Part shown: in pieces, positions 46,181 through 58,115 of the stretch | Layout of the letters: each line of letters begins with the position of its first letter | Position numbering within the stretch: the stretch's first letter is position 1 | Assembly (NCBI RefSeq): GCF_019175385.1 | Contig: NC_083346.1 | Span: 91,208,333 to 91,272,332 of the forward strand | Length of the DNA: 64,000 bases | Direction of reading: 5' to 3' | Origin: Lycium barbarum | Taxonomy: Eukaryota; Streptophyta; Magnoliopsida; Solanales; Solanaceae | Notes under the pieces: generated by a model | What the model was told of the DNA's origin: nothing | The model's database searches: none | What the model saw: only the letters and a program-made list of their open reading frames with translations | Position numbers and translations under genes: made by a program

Positions 46181-49177
46181 GATTTAATACCCTATCATTC
46201 TTGCAAGCTTTATTCGACCATCGATATATATCAATTCTGAGCCATCTTACAGGTCTTTTCAACTTTCTTAAAGGCTTAACGTACGTGTCCTTAACATACC
46301 TTGGGAAGTTAGAAAATGAGCTTTATCCGCTTATTTATTCCAAAATAGAGGTTTACTAGAATGACCTATCTTTCCAAATCTCTCGAAATATATCGATCGT
46401 CAGACACTAGTAGAGAATCAAGCATTTTGACAAATTTTCATAGATAGCTTATATGATTCTTTACAATTTCCACGCCTATTTCGGCTCTAGATTTATCCTT
46501 TATTCTTGACTAGTACCACGAAATTTCTTACACAAGTTTACTCCTTATTTCCTTCTTTATCCACACTACTCGCTTCCAGTTTCTCACCTAAATCTATCTT
46601 ACTGCATTTACTTTGCTATGCAGCCTTAATTTCTTCGTGTTTGAGTACTCTAAGCTTGAAATTTTCGTATCACCCATACATTACCTCTTCTACACGATCA
46701 TACATATTTGTTCCTTTTCATTGTAGGTCGCTAATGTCAGGTATTCACATGTTTCCAATTAGTTCATTTCCATTTCAATCCTCTCCGATTGTTAGCCCTG
46801 CATCTTTCCGTTAGCAAAGGCATTACTAAATTCTGAGTCAAGCACTTTGCCTTCAAGGCTTTCCCTGTACAATTCTTCCTAAATTGTTATGTGACATTGG
46901 AACTTCACATCCATGTAACTTGCTTACGGTGGCAATTTCACTTGACTTCCCATCTCAGTCCATCACTCACTTCCCCTCTTAATCCAAATCTTACTCTCAT
47001 CTCCTGTATTTTCTCACTATAAAATCATCTGCATGGGCCCTTATTATATGGAAATACCGTTTTATTCTTGTCTACCTTACACTTGAGCCGAAGCCGCAAT
47101 ACTCATGAGATGTATCTTCTTGGGATTAATACTGCTCTTCCGTCATATGCTCATCCTTTAACTCTACCTCGTAATCTACCTTATTGTTGTACGACTACCA
47201 TGTTGGGTCCTCCGTCCGTCTTCCCTTCCACAGTCCATATCTTGTATTTTCTCATTCTTACGCCTCCAGTGGCCACGTTGCCTCGGAAAATCGAAGACTA
47301 CCTCTTTGATTGTCTCTTTTGGTTACCATTTTATTGCCACGACTATCAAGCCATGAGGGAATTGCCTTTAGCCCTATGATCCTTTCCTCAATTCTATTTA
47401 AGATCCCTAGATCGTCTTGCGTATTAATCATTTCATCGATGTAGCTCATACCCGCTCTATACTCCCTATACCACATCGTCCACGAACTCTCCCTCTCTTG
47501 GCTCACCTTTCCTTAATAATCACTCCCTGGGACCTTTACCGTGTAACTCACCGGGGGTGCAATTCCAATTGTTACTATCTGGAGGTACATATGAAGTCAT
47601 TCCATTGATCGTTCACAATCAAACCTTGTTTCTTCTTCAGTCTTACCACTCATCCTTTCCTTAGATGATTTCATCCACAGGACAATTGTTCTAAGCATAT
47701 TTCAGAGTACTATTGACTACTCCTCCTCTTTTTTTTTTTTTAAACTGCAACTTAAGGTTCAACGCCAATCCTTTCATACTCTTCTCTGATCAATCCACAC
47801 CGCTATAGGAGCATTATCCCCTGCCATCTCAACTTTTTAATAACAGGGTAATGCTTGGCCCTTTTAAAATTCTTGGGAGAGATGTCCTGTAAACTCACCC
47901 CTGCTGCATAAATATCTTACTCCATAATTGGTTCCATATTCCTTGTCATCATTTAATCAGTCACATCATTCCCACGGTAAGATTCAAAATTTCAATCACT
48001 CCATAGCACCTGTTAAGATATCCACAGGTTGTGGTTATCTTCCACCCTCTGTTTATAGAGTTTCTGCTCTAGTAGACCTTTCTTCAGTTTGCCTCATTTT
48101 TGCCCTTCATTCTCTATTTCCAACACGTCTCTCTTTCTTCTCTTTTTTTTTTTTCTACTACACGCATCACACATATCGGGCATTCGTCATTTATCGTTCT
48201 TTTGTTTTGTTGATCAATCTTATTTTGGTTTCGCTTCCCTTCATATTAGTAATAACAACTTCTGTCATGTAACTGTTAGAGTAAATTCCTAGATAAATAA
48301 CCTGAACTACAACACAGGATACAACTGCGGTCATACTATCGACCAATTTCCAGGCAAGGAGCTTTTGTGAACACATCTCTTTTAATATCTTTCCTCGAGG
48401 TCTCACCGAGGTCAATAAGGCTAACTTATAGTGGCATGAAAGTTTTCTCCCACTACAATCATCAGGTAAAACCTAACTTAATAATCTGATCGGTGTTACA
48501 CGCATATACGTATACATCAAGCTCATTTCATAATTTGATCTTCCAAAGCATAAAAGGGCTAACCAAATTCTTCTAACTTACAACTTCTTCTGGAAGGCCT
48601 ATCTCTTTAATTCTCCTTAGTATATAAAAGAATTCTTTCTATTTCAAGCACACCATTCTCCCTTCCCATGTTCTTTATTCCATCCTAACCTATTCATCAA
48701 TACCTTAGTTTAATACATACTTGCTATGTTTATCCTGCATTTTAACTACTAGCTCCGTCCTTAATCACTCGTTGCTGGTCCTCTCTTCTTCTCACGGCAA
48801 TTCTGTCTACAATTCCCACAATTTCCTTTAGATTCCTGGGAGAATTTCGGCAGAGTTTCCCTTGTAAACATAACAATCTCAAACCTGCACATGTCCCAGA
48901 AAACACATCCCATGCCTTAATAGGAAACATATCGAAACACATATAATACGCAGCTCAGCAGCATAAAACTGTTTACCATTAAAGGATATAATTAATAAAG
49001 CTTGTCTCATAAGTTGTACCTGCACACTCTTTCTAGAATTCCATTATATATATATATATGTATTCTACACACTATGTCAATCAACTCCCTTCGAGGAGGT
49101 TTACTTACTCATAAATCATAATTCTGGCTATTACTGGGTCACTAACAAGCGTAGACATCTCAAATTGTTTGATTGGC
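46181..49177 (-). other. Non-coding internal block of element D
   Basis: About 3 kb, C/T-rich on the plus strand, with no protein similarity. It begins near 48830 (on the element strand) with the same motif as in C, plus-strand ttcggcagagtttcccttgt (48852). It otherwise shows little visible likeness to the block of A-C. Plus-strand frames such as 46506-46814 and 47928-48272 are products of base skew. Confidence 0.55.
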
Positions 49178-50118
49178 TCAGATTTTCACCTCAACACAGT
49201 CAAGAACATCAGGAGTAATATATGACAGCGTAGAACCCGAATCAATCGATGCATACACATCATAAGAGGATACTGACAACATAACCGGGACAATATCAGA
49301 GGGAGACTCAAGATCCTGTCGTGCAGCTAACGCATAGGCATGATGTTGGGATCCACTTAGACTGGGAATTCCTCTTCGATCTCTATCATAGTCTGCTAAT
49401 ATCTGCGATCTTTGCCTCGGAGGGTGTACCAATGATGAAAAGCCAGGTACTAACCCCATAGGCCGAACCTTATCTCTACCGTGCATCCATGGGCAGTCGC
49501 GCCTGAAATGGCCTGGCTGAGCACAAGCATAACAAACATCCGAGCCCAAGTGGCACGGTCCCTTATGTAACTTGCGACACTGACTACATCGTGGTACCAG
49601 TGATCACACTTGATTGGAACCACTCCGAATCCGAGAACTGGAAACTCTGAGACTCTTGGGTGGCCTAGAATAAGTGGATCTATCAAACCTGGATCTAGGA
49701 AGCTGTGGAGGAGCACTAGTTGTTGAATGAACTGAGTGCCTAGAGACTGCCTCGGAGCGCCCCTAAACACATGATCAAACCCTGAAGACCTGACTCTCTT
49801 TCTCCAACTCTTGTTACCATGGCTAGCATTCTGCCGCTGAGCTTGAGCGGCTACTAACTGGGTCAGCAAAAGGATGGCCTGCCTCATCTCCTGGCTTGAG
49901 GTATCTGGTGGAGGAACTGGGGGTGCTGGGGCCAAGGTTGAGACTCCCCTTTGATCCTCTAAAGTGAGTGAAGTATGGGAAAACCGAAATAGGGCCTTAC
50001 TCTGGGGTTCGCTCTTCTCCATATCTATAGACGGCTCCCATTCAATCCCCTCTTCAACCACTATCTTGCCCTTCTGGGCTGCTGTAGCTTTTTCTTTCAT
50101 CAACTTTGCTGAAAACAT
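49178..50118 (-). pseudogene. Short Gag plus protease stub of element D (frameshifted)
   Basis: The minus-strand start is at 50118: KLMKEKATAAQKGKIVVEEG, then an acidic stretch, LAPAPPVPPPD, EMRQAILLLTQLVAAQAQRQ and a basic linker, collinear with the Gag of C and lacking the capsid domain at the same point. A frameshift near 49745 diverts the long frame. The true continuation is found in frame 49549-49178, which carries an intact zinc knuckle CYACAQPGHFRRDC and then the protease start YASIDSGSTLSYITPDV with a preserved D-S-G. So here the knuckle and active site are better kept than in C, while the frame is broken. The product would be a nucleic-acid-binding Gag fragment fused to a protease start. 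Confidence 0.8.
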
Positions 50119-50311
50119 AACGCACGGTTAAGAAAAAGGAAATTATTATATTATAGCTCTTTCGCACGATCTATGAAGAAGAAAGACGGTCATCATTCCT
50201 AAATGCCCCGCAGCCTCCTGTTTATAATTGTGGCGCGCTTCACAGCCATAAAGAAGACTCTACTGGACACGGCTCGTAGGGACACCCCAGGACGGAACAG
50301 CTCTGATACCA
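50119..50311 (-). other. Leader and primer-binding site of element D
   Basis: The leader matches the other elements (gcacgatctatgaag, aaatgccccgcagcctcctg, tttataattgtggcgcgc). The primer site gctctgatacca at 50300-50311 is perfect and lies four bases from the LTR. Confidence 0.9.
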
Positions 50312-50315
50312 CTTT

Positions 50316-52748
50316 TGTCACGACCCAACTAGGGGCCATGACGGGTACCCCGAGCTACCCTACCGAACACCACCAATCATACTTGTCATCAAACTCTTCC
50401 TAAATATACATTACTCTCAGCGCGAAACTTGTCATAATACAATCATTATTATTTCCAAAATACATCTATCTTCGTGCACAAAATCCTGCGAGGCTATCAA
50501 AATGTTATACGAATATACACTATAGTAATCATGAGACATCTACTTCCCACACATAAGTAGCTATGACCCTCTAACCAGAATACTGGAGTCACAAGGACGG
50601 GACAGGACCCCATCATGCCCCAAATGTGTACACATAAGAATATACCAATAGGTTGCACCTCCAGAGTAGTGGGGTGCTCCTGTACAACTGCTGAGTAAAC
50701 TCCTAAGCGTCTGCACCATCTCTCTGTCTACCTGTAGGCATGAGCACAGCGTCCATAAAGAAAAGGACATCAGTACGAACAATGTACTGAGTATGTAAGG
50801 CATATATGGTAACATAATAAGGAAATATAAAAAGTATAAAAAGCAAATATAACTGTAACTACTTGCCTCTTGAGGCGGAATCATGCATGCTCACTTTTAC
50901 CTTTAAAACCAAATTATAACACATAAATACAGATATGAGTAAGCTATCTGAGTCATATGTCATCACTAGCTCACGTCCGGGATAGTCATCTCACATTGCC
51001 CACAAGTGGTGCTGCCCATGCCATGTCGACACGGTGTAAACATCCATAAGCCACCCGTCTTAGCGATGCTTCCCGGCCGTATAGGCGCGGTGTAATCTTG
51101 CATATACATAAGCCAATGCATGCATGGGAGCACAAATAAAAGATATCAATCTATCGGAGTGAGGTAAGGTTGAGAACCTCCGATTATGTTATGGAATAAT
51201 CATGATCATCTTGTCTCACCTTGAAGGAACTAAAAACATGAGGTGAGACTAACAACATGAAGCATCATTCATGAAATCATAAAAATAAGAATATCGAACT
51301 CGTCATAGCATTATTATCATTATCGTTATCGTGGAACCTATCTCATCTCTATTTCATAAGAAGCTCTTAAAAATCATTAACTTTCCTCTTTTAGAGTGTA
51401 AGAAAATCATGAAAATCTAGAGAAGAAATCACAATATAAGAGTCATGCCTTTGAAAGAAGGGGACTAGCCTCACATACCTTTATGTCTTCTTAATGACTA
51501 AGAGTTCTCCTTCCAAGCTCGCGATTCTACATTCAAGAGAATCCGTACAAAATTAGCTCATTGAGAACATGCTTAAATCTGGACTAAAGCGACTAAAAGG
51601 CTAAGGAAAATTGGGCAGCATTTCCTTTGTTCCTACAACTCTCCATGTAATCATCAACTCCCAAATATCATTAACAACACCCAAGACATCATAATCAATA
51701 AAATTCTTCAAGCTAAATATTATTCGATTCTTAAAATGCCCTTCCAATGTCATTCATAACCATAACTATGGCGTACCACCATATTCGTTCACATATAATG
51801 CTTCTTCGACATTCTTAATATCATTCATCACAAGATCATACTCATGGCACATCAAGAACTATGATTCATGTCAAGTCACTATCCAAGAATGCCATTAATT
51901 CCACCTTTGAGCTTCATATTCTACTCCTTTCCTTTATTCAAGTTATGCCACAACCAAATACTCTTATTAACATGAATTAAATGTGAAACTCACCTTTGAT
52001 CACATAGGAATGGTCCTTGGATGAAAATACTCCATGTGAGAAAACCCCAACTTCAATTCCAAAGGGCTTCTTGGCCTCTAGCAACCCTAGAGCATCATTG
52101 CACTTGATTTCCCTGGATTAATGATGCTTGATCTTTGATTTGCCTTGGATTTATATTAGTACATTGTATAGAATATTCTAGACCTCTCAAGAAGTGTGGA
52201 GGAAATGATATAAATGAAAAATAAGAACTTGGGTCTAATATATATACTTGCGAAAATCTGACCCGACATGGTTTTATACGGACACTTATACAGTCCGTAT
52301 AATTTTATACGGTTCGTATAAGTCCATCAGAGACTGGTCCATTTTGAAACTGTTATACGGACCATTATACGGACCGTATAAATGGTTCTATAACCCACTT
52401 TTCTCCCGAACTTGTTCTCGTCTATTCGTTTGATCTCCAATCCTTATGGAACCTTTTTAGCACTTGTTTAACACTTCATTAACAATATAAACATCCTTAT
52501 AACACATTCACATGACCTTACTAAATAATCTTTAACTCAGTACTTACGAAACGTTTTCCCCAAACGCGACTTATACCTCACTTTCCTTCAATGAACTTTC
52601 TTCCTCCGATTCATAAAACTTCAAAATCTTATCACATACATTTCAAAACTACCAAATACCCTCCATAATGTCATAAGAACTCCATGTTCACCTTAATCTG
52701 ATGTTAGTCTACGTACGACACAACGCTATGAAATTCCGAGGTGTAACA
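50316..52748 (-). repeat. 5' LTR of element D
   Basis: 2433 bp, TGTCACGACCCAACTAGGGG to GAGGTGTAACA, with few visible differences from the other copy apart from small indels. The hairpin cagtac...gtactg is intact at 50771-50789; palindromes lie at 52265-52390. It is followed by the target duplication agcat (52749-52753). Confidence 0.93.
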
Positions 52749-53863
52749 AGCATCACCAGAAATTAGGAACGATATCACGGGTCACTAACCATACTAAGCA
52801 TCAGGGTATGTATTATAAAAGTATATGAACCATCAGTGTAAGGTTATGCCCCACAGATGGGAATGGACACACCGAAAATCCAACAAGGAATGACAGCTAA
52901 CTAAGTGATCACTGGGATGAGGAAGTCAAGGGTAAGTATACCATACCAATGTTGGAAAAAAAGCTATAGTAAAGTGAGTATTGCCCTAACTTTATAATTA
53001 TAAGTTATATTGCAAGATTAGAGACAAAAGAATTAAAGGGAGAGTTTTGACAAGAACTCGAAGATATTATGAGCTATAGACCAGTTTGAACTATGATTAT
53101 TAGTTCATCGCAATATATAATCTTGCTACGAGGAATAATAAGGATGGTGATGGAACATTAGGAATGTACGTATTTAAGAATTGTATTGAGGATATGGTTA
53201 TAACTGATCAGGGAAAGGAAGTAAGACGGATAGTTGAAGAAATGTAACCGTTAAGAGTAAGGATTTTTCAGTAGCAGTGTACCATTAAACAAGCAACTGG
53301 ACGTTAGTATAAGAAAAATTACGATGAATCAGAGAGCTTGGCTGATGAATTACGAGGGGATAATCTAGCACGTATCCAAGCTCAACAAGTACAGGTAGGG
53401 ATAACCAAGATAGTATCGGAGGAGTCAACAAAAAATATTGTTGTATTCGAGCAAGGGAGTTATCCGTTAATAAAGAAATGAGGAACAAAGAGGAAGGACG
53501 CTCGCAGGACGGCGAGTAGCCGTAGCGTGGTCAGTTAAACCACAGGAATGAAGACAGAATGAGAACGGAATACTAGTTGACTTGTGATTATATACATGAG
53601 CATTGAAGACTAAGTACCTGCACTTGTTCTCGTTGTCCCAGGAGGCCCAGGTTGAGACATCATAACCCCCAGATACTGAATTTACTTATAGCTATTATAC
53701 TTGGTTGTGTGAGGTCGTATTGTCGTATATATTAGCATGTGGACCTGCGTGTGCCATCATCTTGGTTTGTTGTGTACAAGTAGGATCGATATATTTACAA
53801 AGGGAACTCTGGAAAATTTTTTGTAGAATTCCTAAGAATTTAACATTCGAGGATGAATGTTTC
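52749..53863 (+). other. Element X interior, right of D insertion
   Basis: 1.1 kb of purine-rich, stop-filled sequence leading into a polypurine tract. It ends with gggaactctggaaaatttt and tttaacattcgaggatgaat (53799-53860), the same pre-tract boxes as in C and D. No RT or integrase could be read, so pol is either gone or very decayed. Confidence 0.6.
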
Positions 53864-53877
53864 TAAGGGGGGGAGGA
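53864..53877 (+). other. Polypurine tract of element X
   Basis: taagggggggaggatg directly precedes TGTTACACC. Confidence 0.9.
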
Positions 53878-55941
53878 TGTTACACCTCGTAGTTTTGGCG
53901 TTGAGTTGCGTAGGTGTCAACTACTTAATTGTGAACACTGGAGTGATATGCGCCTATTTTATGGTTATAAGGGTCTACGATCATGTATGAGAAGTATTGG
54001 AAGGATTGGAGGTCAAATGGGCGGAAGATGAAAAACTGGGCGAACTGGGCAGAATTGCCCTTCACGTTCGCGATGGACATGGAAATTCCAGACCATCGCA
54101 TTCGCGAATGTCAATTATTGAGTCGGTTTTCACCGAGTTTACCCACCTATGTAAGGACCAAAACCTCATTTTTTCACTCCATAAACGTATCCTAGAGCTC
54201 AGCAACATATAAGGGCATTTGTGTCACAACAAGTTGAGGGATTTGAGTGATTTCAACTAATTAAGGCTCGGGTGGTGCATAGCGGTGACTATAGGATCAT
54301 GTGGCGGTGGATTTTGGCTTGGATTCGAAGTGAACATTGAGGATATTGTTATTTTAATAAGAATAAGGTATGAATCTCCCCCTATTGATATTGCTTTAGG
54401 TTTATTTACGGAAATAGAGCGATTAAATGGTTGTATAATGAAGTAGTTGGTTTAAATATCGGATAAACATCATATGGGATGTCTTATGGAGTATTTGGAC
54501 ATTGATGGTAATGTTGTTGATTATAGTATTGTGGTTGTTGTTGTTAGTTGTTCGTATTGTGATTTCGGGCTAGGGATATAAACAGAGGAGATGCTGCCGA
54601 AATTTTGGTAGATTCTAGAAAGAGTTAGTTTGAGGGCTTAAGACAGGCCTATGAAGATGAGTCTAACAATAGTGTAAATTTTCTTGAATATAGATCTATG
54701 AGCCTGGGAGGCCAAGCGTTGAGTATTTAAAGTTAAGGTGACCAGAAAGATAAGTAAAGCTATCCCTTCTTCCTTCTTTGGCATGAATTATGTAAAGTGA
54801 ACAAGCGACGAACACACATGACTCCAATGAACTCTAGTTCTCAGTAGTACTTGACATGATAGTTGTCTTTGGTCCCCCAAGTGTTAAATCATCCTATCTA
54901 TTCTCTCGAATCCCAAATGATGATTCATTTTGTACATGATTGCCCCTAATACTAAGTGTTCTCACCTCAATAATAACTCTTTCAAAAGATATCCTGAGAT
55001 AACATGATTGTGCATTCATAAAAGAGTCTTCATACATGATTATGAGTTAATAATGAAAGGCTTGGCATTCGTATACATTTTCATTGCATCATTTCACTGA
55101 GTCCCTTACTAAAGGGCCGGGTACAGTATATATATATATAGATTTCACCGAGTCCCTTACTAAAGGGTCGGGTATGGTATATATATATAGATTTCACCGA
55201 GTCCCTTAGTAAAGGGCTGGGTACGGTATATATGTATGTATATGACTTCACTCACCGAGTCCCATAATGGGCCGAGTACAGTTTATAGAGTCTATATATG
55301 CATGACTCACACCTAAGGTACAAATGCATTGGTATCCCTTGATTATCATACTTATCTCCTGTCATCTTTTCACTCAGTCATGATCTTCATTATTGTACTT
55401 CATGCTTTACATATTCAGTACTTTTTCTATACGGACCCCCTTTCTTCAGGGGCTGCGTTTCATGCCCGCAGGTACAGACACTCAATTTGGTGATCCTCCA
55501 GCCTAAGACTTCTGCTCAGCTGCATGGAGAACTCTGTTGTTTCAGAGCTTGAGTCATTTTGGTACAGATCCTTTGATATAGACTTATGCATATCCAGGGG
55601 TACGGTAGGACCCTGTCCCGTCATATTTCACTGTGATACTTTTAGAGGTCTGTAGACATGTGTGGTTTGTATATATGTTTTGGTCAGCTATATCAACGTA
55701 GTTTATTTTGGATATTCCTATATATAGTGGCAACCATGTCAGCTTGCATATTTTTCTATGTTTTGGTTACCTATGACTCCTCAGGAGACAGATTCATTCT
55801 GATATATGACATTATAAGTCTGCAGCATGCTTTAACAAATTTCCATATTGTCCTTAGTATCAGTCTGATTATACCTAGCAGGTTTGTATACGAGTGTCTA
55901 GCTCGGGCACTAGTCATGGCCCATCGGTTTGGTTCGTGACA
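53878..55941 (+). repeat. 3' LTR of element X
   Basis: It runs from TGTTACACCTCG to GTTCGTGACA (2064 bp). It contains a GC-rich zone with cattcgcgaatg (54098-54109), a conserved agatgctgccgaaatttt motif (54590), minisatellites (55095-55275) and a conserved cctgcaggta-like box. It is followed by LTR sequence of F without a primer site, so it is a 3' end. The X 5' LTR is not in recognisable form in the window. Confidence 0.9.
55095..55275 (+). repeat. 50-bp minisatellite in LTR of X
   Basis: Units with gtcccttactaaagggccgg start at about 55101, 55152 and 55201, with a shorter fourth near 55258. Each includes the palindrome cccttactaaaggg and a tatatata stretch. It is the inverse of the array in LTR A. 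Confidence 0.9.
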
Positions 55942-56695
55942 GAAACCCTAAAGTCTGAACTTGAAATCTTGATTAGGGTTTTCTTGAAAACCCTATGATT
56001 GTAGCATAGAATCTTGTTAAGAATCCATATAGAAGTGTCAGAATTATTTAGGAATACATGGGAGAGACTTACCTTGATGTGTGTAGATGAGGAAAGGAGA
56101 TAAAAGTCATGCTAGGTCTTGGGGAGCTGAAAAATGGAATAGAAATTCAGAAAAATGCAACTTTTAATGAGTCTCGGGCGCGTCTGCCTAGCATTCGTGC
56201 ACCAGATCGCATTCTGTGGTCACAAATGCTAACGCACATCGAAACAGAATGTTGGAAACTTTGGGACAGAAAATTTGGCCCAAATGCATTGTGGAATTGT
56301 CGCAGGATGCCATCTCCGTCGCATTTTGCATTATGCGTCGCAGATACGTGTCCAGCAGACTACTCTACGACCCTTCAGTAAAACAGTCATAACCTTTTGT
56401 ACAGATGTCCGTTTGACCTTTACCATATATCTATGGTAAGGTATTTCAAAGTGCTACAACTTTCATGCTTTGAGTTTTCTCAAATTCCCAATAGAGTTTC
56501 AATAAATCAGGCTGGAAGACAGACTTATCGAAAACTTAGTTGATTCTATCAAATCTTGTGCACCTCACTATCCGTCTTGATTTCAAAAAAAACTATTTCC
56601 ACCCAAACTCATCCCGATGGGACTTCATATGGAAAAAATGTCACATAACATTCATTTACTCATTCACACCTAATCCGAATTTACAGAGTGTTATA
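55942..56695 (-). repeat. Part of the 3' LTR of element F (broken by X)
   Basis: 754 bp lead up to the F polypurine tract, ending ccgaatttacagagtgttata, the complement of a TATAACACTCTG LTR start with the usual TG mutated. The left side is cut exactly at the end of the X LTR, so X inserted into this LTR. A cluster of cgcat/gcgt words (56160-56350) is its palindrome-rich zone. Confidence 0.7.
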
Positions 56696-56711
56696 TTATC
56701 TCTCCCTTGGT
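56696..56711 (-). other. Polypurine tract of element F
   Basis: ttatctctcccttggt on the plus strand is followed by cattcgtcctcgaatgt, the shared pre-tract box. Confidence 0.75.
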
Positions 56712-56929
56712 ATCATTCGTCCTCGAATGTTTGTTCTAGTTGTAACCATGGATAACTCTGGATCATAAACATGACTGATGGGAACATATGGACACTAAAT
56801 TGACAAGAATACTAAACTGAATGAATGTTGAACTTAATGACTACTGAACTAACTGAATACTACAAATATGGGGATTATAGGTTGAGTTTTGAATGAAAAG
56901 GTTAGTTACCTTCGAAATTTTTTGTGCTT

Positions 56930-57440
56930 GCTCTTTAAAGAGATGTGGGTACTTAGATTCATGTCCTCTTCAGCTTCCCAGAAGCCTCTTCAACTTTCTG
57001 ATTTCTCCAAAGCACCTTCACTAAAGCAATTTCCTTAGTTCTCAACTTGCGAACTTGACGATCAAGAATAGCCACTAGAATCTCCTCATAAGATAGACTA
57101 TCTTTAACCCCTGTTATATCTGTAGGGACAACAAGATACGGGTCCCCCATGAACTTCTTCAACATAGATACATGAAACATTGGTGTACGAAAACCAACTC
57201 TTGTGGAAACTCTAACTCATAAACCACTTGCCCGATCCTTCGTAGGATCCTGTATGGCCCAATATAATAGGGGCTAAGCTTCCTATTTTTCTCAAATCTC
57301 ATAACGCCTTTCATAGGCAAAAATTTCAGAAACACCTAATCATCAATTTGAAACTCCAAGTCTCTGCGCCGCACGTCTGAATAGGACTTTTGGCAACTTC
57401 GAGCCGTCTTCAACCGCTCCTGAATCAAATTAATTTTTTC
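56930..57440 (-). pseudogene. Ty3 integrase C-terminal domain (element F)
   Basis: On the minus strand from about 57400 the order is a RRRDLEFQIDD segment, then FLPMKGVMRFEKNRKLSPYY, IGPYRILRRIGQVVYELEFP and FVHQCFM. A frame change leads into the open piece 57180-56959: MFHVSMLKKFMGDP, then SYEEILVAILDRQVRKLR, TKEIALVKVLWRNQKVEEA. This GPY/F-type region with its tail is diagnostic of Ty3 integrases of the Del/Tekay branch. The tail continues toward 56930 with EDMN-like codons. It binds DNA and guides target choice in intact elements; here it is frameshifted. Confidence 0.88.
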
Positions 57441-58115
57441 CATGATTTATAGACCAAGTATGGCCCTAAAAACACTACTTCACAAACTTCGGACCACCCA
57501 ATGGGTGATCTACACCTTCGCTCATATAGGGCTTTGAACGGAGTCATCTTGATACTAGCATGATAACTGTTATTATACGAAAATTCAATGACAGGCAAGA
57601 GGTCATCCCAATAACCTTTAAAATCTAGAACCCATGCCCTCACCATATCCTCCAGAGTTTATATAGTGCACGCTGGCTGGCCATCCGTCTGAGGGTGAAA
57701 AGTTGTACTGAGGTTTACCTTGGTAGCCAATCCTTTATGAAAGGATTTTCAAAAGCTCGTTGTAAACTAAGAACTATGGTCTAAAATAATAACCACTCGA
57801 GTCCCATGCAATCTGACAGTTTCCTGAATATACAAGTTGGCATAACTCTCTACTGAATTAGTGGTCTTGACTGTCAAAAAAGGTGCTGATTTAGTAAGTT
57901 AGTCCACAATCACCTAAATCGAGTCATGTTTCCAAAATGATCGAGGTAAACCTATTATGAAGTCCATATTTATCATTTCCCTTTTCCAAACAGGAATGTC
58001 AATATTCTAAGCCAACCCACCAGATCTCTGGTGTTCGTCTTTCACCTGTTGACAGTTCGGACACTTAGCCACAAAATCTGCTACATTTTTTTTTATGTCA
58101 TTCCAAAATAAATAT
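57441..58115 (-). pseudogene. Ty3 integrase core (element F)
   Basis: The zinc-binding CPNCQQVKDEHQ end lies at about 58050, followed by INMDFIIGLPRSFWKHDSI with the first catalytic Asp (about 57960). After several stops comes a TVKTTNSVESYANLYI segment. The second acidic site is altered (IILDHSS at about 57790, where SDRG-type residues are usual), then LATKVNLSTTFHPQTDGQ. The last open piece, 57646-57425, has DLLPVIEFSYNNSYHASIKM and PFKALYERRCRSPIGW. Multiple stops make it inactive. The domain order RT-RNase H-integrase on the same strand confirms Ty3/gypsy. Confidence 0.88.

Noticed and set aside
46506..48292. Plus-strand hydrophobic ORFs in D interior
   Set aside because: They lie antisense to the element in pyrimidine-rich sequence with no family features; base skew explains open frames.
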